DNA from: Bacillota bacterium
GTDB lineage: Bacteria; Bacillota; Clostridia; Lachnospirales; Lachnospiraceae
DNA length: 13,791 nucleotides
Direction of reading: 5' to 3'
NCBI GenBank assembly: GCA_023398615.1
Contig: JAEWSD010000023.1
Coordinates: 1 to 13,791 of the forward strand
This document shows positions 7,666-13,791 of this stretch, piece after piece. Made by a program: the position numbers and the translations under genes. Each line of letters begins with the position of its first letter. Position 1 is the stretch's first letter. The notes below the pieces were generated by a model. That model was not told the DNA's origin. It did no database searches and was given only the letters and a program-made list of their open reading frames with translations.

Positions 7666-7677
7666 GTTGTATACAAC
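7666..7677. promoter_or_regulatory. GntR-type operator GTTGTATACAAC at the transporter-operon promoter
   Basis: A perfect 12-bp palindrome. It overlaps the last base of the predicted -10 and covers the likely start site of the minus-strand operon, the position expected for a repressor. Its core TTGTATACAA equals the core of the B. subtilis GntR operator as I recall it. A half copy, GTTGTAT, lies at 7654-7660. Binding by the adjacent GntR/FCD protein is inferred. Confidence 0.7.
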
Positions 7678-7704
7678 TTATCACATTTTAGTATCATATG
7701 TCAA
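7677..7704 (-). promoter_or_regulatory. Promoter of the dehydrogenase-transporter operon
   Basis: On the minus strand, TTGACA (plus bases 7699-7704) is followed after 16 nt by GATAAG (plus 7677-7682) with a TG one base before it, forming an extended -10. The start site would be near 7670, leaving a leader of about 80 nt before the ATG at 7589. The operator palindrome lies directly downstream. Confidence 0.6.
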
Positions 7705-7790
7705 TAAAGATTTCAAAATTTTAAGAAATAATTCTCATTTTTTATAATTTTTATACAATAGTTCTTATAAATTTTGTATAGATTGTATAT

Positions 7791-7820
7791 TTTACACCTT
7801 CTGTATGTATGTGTTATAAT
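7791..7820 (+). promoter_or_regulatory. Promoter of the GntR regulator gene
   Basis: TTTACA (7791-7796), an 18-nt spacer and TATAAT (7815-7820) with TG at 7812-7813 giving an extended -10. The start would be near 7827, about 35 nt before the ATG at 7861. Degenerate operator-like sequences lie upstream (about 7748-7759, 9 of 12 matches), so autoregulation is possible but weakly supported. Confidence 0.55.
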
Positions 7821-7860
7821 GATACAAACCATCAATTTTAAAAACAGAGAGGAATATAAA

Positions 7861-8517
7861 ATGATAAACAAAAACCTGAAACAGATCGCATATACTTCAA
7901 TTAAAGAGAATATTCTTAATTGTGAATACATGCCAAATTCTTTTTTAAGTGAAGATTTGTTATGTGAACAATTTCAAGTAAGTCGCACTCCTATTCGTGA
8001 TGCTTTAAGCAGACTTGAGCAAGAACATCTAATCACAATTCTTCCCAAAAAAGGAATTCTGGTGGCGCCGTTATCAACCAGCGAAATCAATATGGTATTT
8101 GAAGGCCGCTTGCTTCTGGAGCCTTACATTATCATGAATTACTGTAAAAACATGCCGCCGAATTCGGTTGATTTTCTGTATAACAATATGCAGGAATATC
8201 ATAAAAACATAAATACAAAATCAAATCAGATGTTTAAGCTTGATGATGAATATCATCAATGTATCGTTTCACAATGCACGAACCGATACCTGACACAAGT
8301 CTATAAGGAAATATGTGATCAGAATTATCGTATCCGTATTTTAAGCGGCCTGGCTGACAGCGATCGTTTGTTGTATACAATCGAAGAACACAAGACTATA
8401 TTAAATCATCTTGTTCAAGGGCAGTTAGAAGAAGCTGCACAAGCTATGAAATCTCATCTTATTAATTCTAAAAAAGCTTCTTTTCTATCATATTTAGAAT
8501 CTAACAGTACGTTTTAA
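7861..8517 (+). CDS. GntR-family transcriptional regulator (FCD/FadR subfamily)
   Basis: A 218-residue regulator. Residues about 5-70 are the GntR winged helix, with LCEQFQVSRTPIRDALSRLEQEHLI as recognition region and a KKGILVAPL wing. The rest is an all-helical FCD effector domain with the expected metal-site residues D128/D129, H132, H177 (EEHKTI) and H199 (KSHL). In this group the domain usually binds a sugar acid or similar acid, which releases DNA. The frame is open upstream, but the ATG at 7861 has AGAGAGG before it and follows the promoter. Divergent from the transporter operon and just upstream of uxaB, it probably controls both through GTTGTATACAAC sites. No terminator is visible before uxaB, so read-through is possible. 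Confidence 0.92.
   Translation: MINKNLKQIAYTSIKENILNCEYMPNSFLSEDLLCEQFQVSRTPIRDALSRLEQEHLITILPKKGILVAPLSTSEINMVFEGRLLLEPYIIMNYCKNMPPNSVDFLYNNMQEYHKNINTKSNQMFKLDDEYHQCIVSQCTNRYLTQVYKEICDQNYRIRILSGLADSDRLLYTIEEHKTILNHLVQGQLEEAAQAMKSHLINSKKASFLSYLESNSTF
8370..8381. promoter_or_regulatory. Operator-like palindrome inside the regulator gene
   Basis: GTTGTATACAAT matches the operator at 7666-7677 in 11 of 12 positions and lies in the codons for residues 170-174 of the GntR protein. It could be an auxiliary site for looping or roadblock autoregulation, or a coincidence of Leu-Tyr-Thr-Ile codons. Confidence 0.4.
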
Positions 8518-8567
8518 TGATTATTTATTACAAAATGTAAGAAAATTCCTTGTAGCTTGTGCTGAAT

Positions 8568-8596
8568 TTGAGGATTCTTTGTATATTATTTATAAA
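8568..8596 (+). promoter_or_regulatory. Candidate uxaB promoter P1
   Basis: TTGAGG (8568-8573), 17-nt spacer, TATAAA (8591-8596). This would place the operator at 8599-8610 over the start site, the same geometry as at the transporter operon. The -35 is only a four-of-six match. Confidence 0.4.
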
Positions 8597-8598
8597 TT

Positions 8599-8610
8599 GT
8601 TGTATACATC
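8599..8610. promoter_or_regulatory. GntR-type operator GTTGTATACATC upstream of uxaB
   Basis: Differs in one of 12 positions from the perfect palindrome at the transporter operon. It lies 55 bp before the uxaB start codon, between two candidate promoters, and would block either: over the start site of P1 or over the -35 of P2. It implies shared control of uxaBA and the divergent operon. Confidence 0.65.
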
Positions 8611-8631
8611 ATAGAATACATTTGATATAAT
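8603..8631 (+). promoter_or_regulatory. Candidate uxaB promoter P2
   Basis: TATACA (8603-8608), 17-nt spacer, TATAAT (8626-8631) preceded by TG, an extended -10. The -10 is better than that of P1 and the -35 is weak and embedded in the operator. The leader would be about 27 nt. Confidence 0.45.
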
Positions 8632-8664
8632 TAAATACAATAAAACCATCAGGAGGTATTAAAA

Positions 8665-10134
8665 ATGAAATTAGTAAATGAAACTATTGAAAAAGTCTAT
8701 GGAAAATACCCAGAGAAAATCCTGCAATTTGGTGAAGGTAATTTTTTAAGGGCTTTTGCAGATTGGATGATTAATATGGCTAACCAAGATGGACTGTTTC
8801 AGGGAAGTATTGTTGTCTGCCAACCCATAGCAGCCGGTTTAGCTGAAACAATTAACGAACAGGATGGTGTATATACACTCGCAATGCGTGGAATGGAAAA
8901 TGGTAAAGCCACTGAAAAAATTGAGCAAATCACTTCCATATCCAGATGTATTAATCCTTATAGAAACTATAATGAACTCTTAGACATAGCAGGAAGTGAA
9001 GATCTGCAAATTGTTATATCAAATACTACGGAAGCAGGTATTTCTTATAATGCTAATGACAAACTTAGTGATACACCGCCTTCCTCTTTTCCGGCAAAAG
9101 TAACCGCTCTTCTTTATGAAAGATTTCAGGCCTTTCATGGTGCAGAAGATAAAGGACTTTTATTTCTTCCGGTGGAATTAATTGACAATAACGGAGCAGA
9201 ATTAAAACGTATTGTCCTGCAATATGCAGCTGATTGGAATCTTGAGAAATCCTTTATTGAGTGGATAGAAAATGCAAATAAATTCACTAGTACTTTAGTT
9301 GATCGTATCGTTACCGGCTATCCCAAGGGACAGATTGAGTACTTTAACGAAAAGTTAGGATACCGGGATAATATTATAGTAACCAGTGAAGTTTTTAACT
9401 TATGGGTTATTGAAGGAAAGAAGGAATGGGCAGATCTCTTACCAATACACAAAACGAATGCTAATGTCATTTGGACAGATAATGTTACTCCGTACAAAAA
9501 AAGAAAAGTACGTATATTAAATGGTGCTCATACTTCTACTGTACTTGCAGCTTATTTGGCAGGGTATGATATAGTCCGTGATTTGATGATGGATCCTGTA
9601 TTCAAGAATTTCTTGGATAAGACGATCTCTGAAGAAATAATCCCCACCTTAGACCTGCCTAAAAATGAATTGGAAAACTTTTCCACCTCCGTAGATGATA
9701 GATTTGCAAATCCTTATATTGATCATAAAATACTGGATATTTCATTAAATTCTTGTTCTAAGTTTAATGCAAGATGTCTTCCTTCTTTACTGGGTTATTG
9801 GGAAGCAAAAGGTACTCTTCCAAAACGTTTATGTTTTTCTCTTGCCGCATTCATTAAATTCTACCAAGGTAAGACTGTAGATGGCAGTTATATGGCAGTA
9901 CGTAATGATGGCACACAGTATCAAATCAAGGATGACTTACAAGTAATTACTTATTTTGAAAATGCATGGTCGAATCCGGATCCTGCAAAAGTTTCACATG
10001 CCATCCTTTCGAATGAAGATTTCTGGGGCGGCAGGGATCTAACTGAAATTCCCGGTCTTGAGAATGTTGTTACTTGTTATCTGGCTGAAATGGAAAGTAA
10101 GAACATCAAAGAGATTGCAGCAGAATTAGCTTAA
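8665..10134 (+). CDS. uxaB: Tagaturonate reductase (altronate oxidoreductase)
   Basis: A 489-residue polyol dehydrogenase of the mannitol dehydrogenase family, close in length to E. coli UxaB (about 483). It reduces D-tagaturonate to D-altronate with NADH in the cytoplasm. The N-terminal nucleotide-binding domain starts ILQFGEGNFLRAF (residues 19-31). SNTTEAGI (119-126), FLPVELIDNNG (167-177) and VDRIVTGYP (212-220) are UxaB-like. The catalytic Lys-Asn-His motif KVRILNGAHT gives K281, N286 and H289, and NPYIDHKILDISLN follows in the C-terminal domain. AGGAGG at 8651-8656 sets the start. It lies 147 bp after the regulator gene and 18 bp before uxaA, with which it forms an operon. Confidence 0.93.
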   Translation: MKLVNETIEKVYGKYPEKILQFGEGNFLRAFADWMINMANQDGLFQGSIVVCQPIAAGLAETINEQDGVYTLAMRGMENGKATEKIEQITSISRCINPYRNYNELLDIAGSEDLQIVISNTTEAGISYNANDKLSDTPPSSFPAKVTALLYERFQAFHGAEDKGLLFLPVELIDNNGAELKRIVLQYAADWNLEKSFIEWIENANKFTSTLVDRIVTGYPKGQIEYFNEKLGYRDNIIVTSEVFNLWVIEGKKEWADLLPIHKTNANVIWTDNVTPYKKRKVRILNGAHTSTVLAAYLAGYDIVRDLMMDPVFKNFLDKTISEEIIPTLDLPKNELENFSTSVDDRFANPYIDHKILDISLNSCSKFNARCLPSLLGYWEAKGTLPKRLCFSLAAFIKFYQGKTVDGSYMAVRNDGTQYQIKDDLQVITYFENAWSNPDPAKVSHAILSNEDFWGGRDLTEIPGLENVVTCYLAEMESKNIKEIAAELA

Positions 10135-10152
10135 GAAGGGAACTCTTATATC

Positions 10153-11655
10153 ATGAAGGAAAAAAATAATTTATTTGTCATTTCAAACAAGGATAATGTT
10201 GCGGTTGCACTTACGGATCTGAGTCGCGGTAATGAATGTCAGATCAATAATAACTCCCTGACTTTATTAGAAGATATTCCTTTTGGACATAAAGTTGCAT
10301 TAACTGATATTGCTGAAAATGATAATGTAATAAAATATGGATATCCGATCGGACATGCTAAATGCCCCATTAAGAAGGGGCAGCACGTACACGTACAGAA
10401 TCTGAAAACAAATCTGGATGGGCAGTTAGAATATCAATACACACCGTATCAACCGATACTTCCACATAAAGATATAAACGAAGATGCTTATTTTGACGGA
10501 TATGTACGACCGGACGGAAAAGTGGGCATTCGAAATGAAATCTGGATTATTCCTACCGTAGGATGTGTTAATACAACTGCACAACTGCTGGCTAGAAAAG
10601 CAATGAATGCTTTTGGGGAAAAGATTGATGGAATCTATGCATATACCCACAACATGGGCTGCAGTCAGTTGACTGAGGATCATGAAAGAACGCAGCATAT
10701 ACTAAAAGGTCTAATCAATAACCCGAATGCAACTGCCGTGTTAGTCTTAAGCCTAGGCTGTGAGAATAATAATCTGGATAACTTTAAACCTGTTCTTGGA
10801 GAAGTTGACCCCAACCGTGTGAAATTTCTTGTCACTCAGGATGTTGAAGATGAATATGAGGCCGGTATGAGCATTTTAAAAGGATTGGCTGATTATGCTT
10901 CTTTAATGAAACGTACAAAAGTTCCTGCCAGTAAACTCGTATTAGGTTTTAAATGCGGCGGATCGGATGCATTTTCAGGAATAACTGCAAATGCGCTCTG
11001 CGGGCGGATCAATGATGCCCTTACTGCGCGTGGAGCAAGCACGATACTGACAGAGGTTCCTGAGATGTTTGGAGCCGAGACGCTTCTCATGGAACGTGCT
11101 GTTTCAGAAGATGTATTTAATGATGTTGTTCAATTAATTAATAATTTTAAGTCCTATTTTACAAAATATAATCAGACTATCTACGAGAATCCTTCTCCCG
11201 GTAATAAAAAAGGCGGTATATCAACCTTAGAAGAGAAATCCTTAGGCTGCACACAAAAGGGTGGGCATGCCCCCGTAGTAGATGTGCTCGATTATGGCGA
11301 AGCTGTAACTAAAAACGGCTTAAATCTTCTGATTGGACCAGGTAATGATCAGGTGTCTTGTACTAATCTGGTCGCAAGCGGCGCACAAATGATACTATTT
11401 ACAACTGGTCGCGGTAATCCATTTGGAACAGCTGTACCAACCGTAAAGATATCTTCCAACAGTAAGCTATATTCCCGCAAAAAAAACTGGATAGATTATA
11501 ATGCGGGGCAATTATTGGAAGGGAATAGTTTTGAAGAAGTTACAGAGAACTTTTTTCAGTATATTTTAGATATTGCATCCGGTAAGATACAAACAAAGAA
11601 TGAGGAATACGGTTATAAAGAAATTTCTATATTCCGGGATGGTGTAATATTATAA
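10153..11655 (+). CDS. uxaA: Altronate dehydratase
   Basis: A 500-residue cytoplasmic enzyme, full length for UxaA, which converts D-altronate to 2-keto-3-deoxy-D-gluconate. An N-terminal SAF domain (about 8-85) contains DIPFGHKVALTDIAENDNVI and YGYPIGHA. The large C-terminal dehydratase domain starts GYVRPDGKVGIRNE and carries conserved Cys-containing blocks TVGCVN, NMGCSQL, LGCENN and GFKCGGSDAFSG, likely tied to metal binding. GTGRGNPFGTAVPTVKIS near the end is typical of the family (here with TTGRG). It lies 18 bp after uxaB; AAGAAGGG before it is a slightly distant ribosome binding site. An intrinsic terminator follows. The next enzymes of the pathway, KDG kinase and aldolase, are not in the window. 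Confidence 0.94.
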   Translation: MKEKNNLFVISNKDNVAVALTDLSRGNECQINNNSLTLLEDIPFGHKVALTDIAENDNVIKYGYPIGHAKCPIKKGQHVHVQNLKTNLDGQLEYQYTPYQPILPHKDINEDAYFDGYVRPDGKVGIRNEIWIIPTVGCVNTTAQLLARKAMNAFGEKIDGIYAYTHNMGCSQLTEDHERTQHILKGLINNPNATAVLVLSLGCENNNLDNFKPVLGEVDPNRVKFLVTQDVEDEYEAGMSILKGLADYASLMKRTKVPASKLVLGFKCGGSDAFSGITANALCGRINDALTARGASTILTEVPEMFGAETLLMERAVSEDVFNDVVQLINNFKSYFTKYNQTIYENPSPGNKKGGISTLEEKSLGCTQKGGHAPVVDVLDYGEAVTKNGLNLLIGPGNDQVSCTNLVASGAQMILFTTGRGNPFGTAVPTVKISSNSKLYSRKKNWIDYNAGQLLEGNSFEEVTENFFQYILDIASGKIQTKNEEYGYKEISIFRDGVIL

Positions 11656-11662
11656 AAGCACA

Positions 11663-11700
11663 TGTGAGAAGCGTCATTCTCTATCTTAACGCTTCTCACA
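11663..11700 (+). terminator. Intrinsic terminator of uxaBA
   Basis: TGTGAGAAGCGT (11663-11674) pairs fully with ACGCTTCTCACA (11689-11700), a 12-bp stem with a 14-nt loop, starting 8 bp after the uxaA stop codon. The following CGTTTGTTTA is only moderately T-rich, but position and stem strength make it a good terminator. Confidence 0.8.
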
Positions 11701-11751
11701 CGTTTGTTTAAGGATTTGATACAATTAAATTTACCATATTTATGATCTTCT

Positions 11752-11910
11752 CTAATACTTTTTATTTAAATCCATCCATCGTCGGATACTTCCTTCTTCA
11801 AAAGTATATTGAGGTGTTTGAATCGGATACTCCAAATCTTCTTCATAATACCAAGAATTCAATGGATTAACGGGATTTTTTAAGATGTGAAAATCCTGTT
11901 TATACCCATG
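11752..11910 (-). pseudogene. Unrecognised short coding remnant
   Basis: A minus-strand frame open for 52 codons ends at TAG (11752-11754) and is bounded upstream by TAA (11911-11913). It has no ATG or GTG start and no ribosome binding site. The translation looks protein-like, with NPLNSWYYEEDLEYPIQTP and then FEEGSIRRWMDLNKKY, and its codon use is unremarkable. It is probably the C-terminal end of a decayed gene downstream of the GH25 gene, but I do not recognise the family. A chance open frame is the alternative. Confidence 0.3.
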
Positions 11911-11989
11911 TTACTTTATTTACAATAACACTACAGTGATTTACCTCGAAATTCCAGTACTATGTGTGCAAGTTCATGGGATATTTGCT

Positions 11990-13791
11990 CTAATTATCCT
12001 TTACTGTCTCCAGATAGCTTGAAATTGCATATAAGGTCTTACCGTTATATTCTACTCTTGACCAGCCGTTATTTCCTACTCCGGTCCTTACCGCAACTTC
12101 ACCGTTATGCAAAGCAGTAACTATCGTATCAGGGCTTGCGGAGCTTGGTACTTGCCTTAAGTTGGTCAAATCCTTGGCCGTAACATTTTCTTTTACTTCA
12201 GTAAAGGTAACGCCTGCCTCCGGATTATCTGCGTTCGGGGTGTTATCTTCCTTGTAATTTAAATCTGTCGTCAGATAGCTGCTTACTGCATACAGCGTCT
12301 TACCATTATATTCTACCCTTGACCAGCCGTTATCGCTTATTCCGGTCCGTGTGGCGACATCGCCGTTCTTAAGCACCGCTACTATGGTGTCTGCACTTCC
12401 GCTTTCTGGTTCATTGCGTAGATTCGTATGATCCTTGGCGGTGACCTGCTCATTCACTTTCTTAAAGGAGGGTCCGGCCGGTGCCTGAGTAGGTTTCTGT
12501 GTAGGCGCTTTGGCAGTAAGATCGGTTGTAAGATAGCTGCTTACTGCATACAGCGTCTTCCCGTTATATTTTACCTTAGACCAGCCATTATCACCTATCC
12601 CTATACGCTTTGCCGTATCCCCGTTTTTAAGCACTGCCGCAATAGTATCAGGGTCTGAGGTACTGGGCACTGTCCTTAAATTCGTAACCTCCTTTGCAGT
12701 TACGGTTTCATTTACTTCAGTAAAGTTTATAAGGGCAGCCGGATCAGCCGAAACCAGCTTCTGAGGTGTATCATCCTTTGCTTTCGCCGTCTTATCATAA
12801 CCGAAATATGCTATATTAATATCCACGGCTTTGTCAATTCCCTTGACCTCGCCTTTACTGGTGTACTGCCACATGGCAAGTTCTCCGGTATACGTTGACT
12901 TTGATGATGAAGTATACGCCTCAGTCGGATATTGTGCAACCCAGATTTTATATTTACTGCTGAGTTTATCCGTATCCCACTGCGCATTCTGTTCAAGTTC
13001 ATTCTTGGCTGCATAGAACATAGGCATATATCCCTGACTCTTCACATAATCAAGGAATGCCATGGCAATATCGGTACGTATATCGCTTGGAAGCCCGTTT
13101 TGACGGTTATTCGCATCGGAAAAGCCTTCACAGTTATATGCAACGGGATATGCGATCGGATAAGGTGCAATATAGCCGGTTACCCACTTTGCTTCTTCTT
13201 TGGCTTCATTCTCACTGAGAGCCGTTGAGAAGAAATAAACCCCGATCTTAATTCCATTTGCCTCAGCCTGCTGCAGGTTATATTTAGCATAGGGATCCTC
13301 ATATATTTCGCCGTCAACCTGTGTACGGTACCCGACTCTGATCATCGCGAAATCAACTCCGGAGGCCTTAACCTGTTGCCAGTCTATGACTCCCTGCCAT
13401 TTGGCCACATCTATTCCATAAGTAATTACTTCTGTCTTATTATCAGCCTCAGATATTTTACTGACATCCACTTTTACTCCTTGGGTCTGTTCTGACTGAG
13501 GATCTTCCTTATCATTAACAGGGGCAACCTCTACCGGCGGTACTGTGATATCCGCCGCTGTCCCGTCTGAAGAGATATCGCCGGAGGTTACGCCAGCAGT
13601 ATCCGAAGCAGCCTGATCTCCGTCAGGTGACAAATCGTAAACGTCATCGGTGCTGGTATAAGCTGCATCCGTATCTGCTGATTTACTGTCATTATCAGAG
13701 TTCCCTCTACTGAATAATACTAAAAGGTATGTAATACCGGCTATTAAAATAATAGCGGCAATGATACCTGATATAATTATTTTTTTGTTAT
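11990..13791 (-). CDS. Membrane-anchored GH25 lysozyme-like protein with three SH3 repeats (5' partial)
   Basis: At least 599 codons; the start lies beyond the right edge. A TTG at 13631-13633 is not the real start, because the frame continues upstream through KK, a hydrophobic segment (about 13708-13779, SGIIAAIILIAGITYLLVLF) and a Ser/Asp/Thr-rich linker. That makes a type II membrane anchor with the rest outside the cell. A GH25 domain follows (about 12790-13425), with YGIDVAKWQG (first catalytic-site Asp), AYNCEGF where DxE is expected, and WQYTSKG...VDINIAYFG at its end. Three bacterial SH3-like repeats (each FxxV, TNLR, NGWS, YAxSSYL) form the C-terminus and probably bind peptidoglycan. 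The gene appears richer in G+C than its neighbours and unrelated to the sugar locus. Likely role: cell-wall remodelling or binding. Confidence 0.9.
   Translation of the reverse strand, partial: NKKIIISGIIAAIILIAGITYLLVLFSRGNSDNDSKSADTDAAYTSTDDVYDLSPDGDQAASDTAGVTSGDISSDGTAADITVPPVEVAPVNDKEDPQSEQTQGVKVDVSKISEADNKTEVITYGIDVAKWQGVIDWQQVKASGVDFAMIRVGYRTQVDGEIYEDPYAKYNLQQAEANGIKIGVYFFSTALSENEAKEEAKWVTGYIAPYPIAYPVAYNCEGFSDANNRQNGLPSDIRTDIAMAFLDYVKSQGYMPMFYAAKNELEQNAQWDTDKLSSKYKIWVAQYPTEAYTSSSKSTYTGELAMWQYTSKGEVKGIDKAVDINIAYFGYDKTAKAKDDTPQKLVSADPAALINFTEVNETVTAKEVTNLRTVPSTSDPDTIAAVLKNGDTAKRIGIGDNGWSKVKYNGKTLYAVSSYLTTDLTAKAPTQKPTQAPAGPSFKKVNEQVTAKDHTNLRNEPESGSADTIVAVLKNGDVATRTGISDNGWSRVEYNGKTLYAVSSYLTTDLNYKEDNTPNADNPEAGVTFTEVKENVTAKDLTNLRQVPSSASPDTIVTALHNGEVAVRTGVGNNGWSRVEYNGKTLYAISSYLETVKDN
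12000..12724 (-). repeat. Three tandem SH3-domain repeats within the GH25 gene
   Basis: Repeat units begin at 12724, 12466 and 12205 on the minus strand, spaced 258 and 261 bp. The first two are closest: bases 12273-12301 and 12531-12559 are an identical 29-bp direct repeat, whereas the third unit is diverged there. A Pro/Thr/Gln-rich linker separates units one and two, and an Asn/Asp-rich linker units two and three. The pattern indicates internal duplication, most recently of units one and two. Confidence 0.85.

Larger units (their letters stand above)
11656..11989. other. Intergenic region between uxaA and the GH25 gene
   Basis: This stretch holds the uxaA terminator (11663-11700) and a possible gene remnant on the minus strand (11752-11910). 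A small weak palindrome (CACT-AC-AGTG, about 11929-11938) lies near the 3' end of the GH25 gene but is not a convincing terminator. I see nothing else. Confidence 0.6.

Noticed and set aside
7590..7697. N-terminal extension of the zinc dehydrogenase to a start at 7697
   Set aside because: The extension covers the operator, the -10 and the leader hairpin, while the ATG at 7589 has a strong ribosome binding site and the normal family N-terminus.
7774..7860. Upstream extension of the GntR protein
   Set aside because: It crosses the predicted promoter, and the ATG at 7861 has a ribosome binding site and begins a normal GntR N-terminus.
8518..8664. Terminator between the regulator and uxaB
   Set aside because: No stable stem with a T-run is visible; only the operator and promoter-like sequences are supported.
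11990..13633. GH25 gene starting at TTG 13631-13633
   Set aside because: The frame stays open to the right edge and encodes a transmembrane anchor, so the real start is outside the window.
1..13791. CRISPR arrays, tRNA or rRNA genes
   Set aside because: No regularly spaced repeats or recognisable structural RNA were seen; the only tandem repeats are the SH3 units in coding sequence.

Overview
The window looks like a chromosomal stretch from a low-G+C Gram-positive anaerobe of the Clostridia, most likely Lachnospiraceae. This is inferred from the AT-rich intergenic DNA, strong GGAGG ribosome binding sites, a lipoprotein-type binding protein, and the membrane-anchored GH25/SH3 protein typical of that group. 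The genus cannot be fixed from the sequence alone.

Layout. Bases 1-330 hold no gene, only two hairpin-forming palindromes and a promoter-like signal. Bases 331-881 are the 3' remnant of an IS66-family element (end of the transposase gene plus the right terminal repeat), lying 5 bp from the stop codon of the next gene. From 887 to 7589, six genes on the minus strand form one probable operon. In transcription order they are a zinc alcohol dehydrogenase resembling L-galactonate 5-dehydrogenase, a sugar-binding lipoprotein, a permease, a double ABC ATPase, a second permease and a metal-dependent amidohydrolase. Diverging from it on the plus strand are a GntR/FCD regulator (7861-8517), tagaturonate reductase uxaB (8665-10134) and altronate dehydratase uxaA (10153-11655), closed by an intrinsic terminator at 11663-11700. 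Bases 11656-11989 contain only that terminator and a short gene remnant. From 11990 off the right edge runs a minus-strand gene for a membrane-anchored GH25 muramidase-like protein with three SH3 repeats; it seems unrelated to the sugar locus.

How the genes fit together. The transporter would bring in a monosaccharide, aldonate or lactone. The amidohydrolase could open a lactone, the zinc dehydrogenase could oxidise an aldonate to D-tagaturonate, UxaB would reduce tagaturonate to D-altronate, and UxaA would dehydrate altronate to 2-keto-3-deoxygluconate. No uronate isomerase (UxaC) is present, which suggests entry at tagaturonate by oxidation rather than by isomerising galacturonate. The best hypothesis is therefore use of L-galactonate, L-galactonolactone or a related compound. 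Copies of the palindrome GTTGTATACAAC lie at the dehydrogenase promoter, at the uxaB promoter and inside the regulator gene, suggesting that the GntR protein controls both arms.
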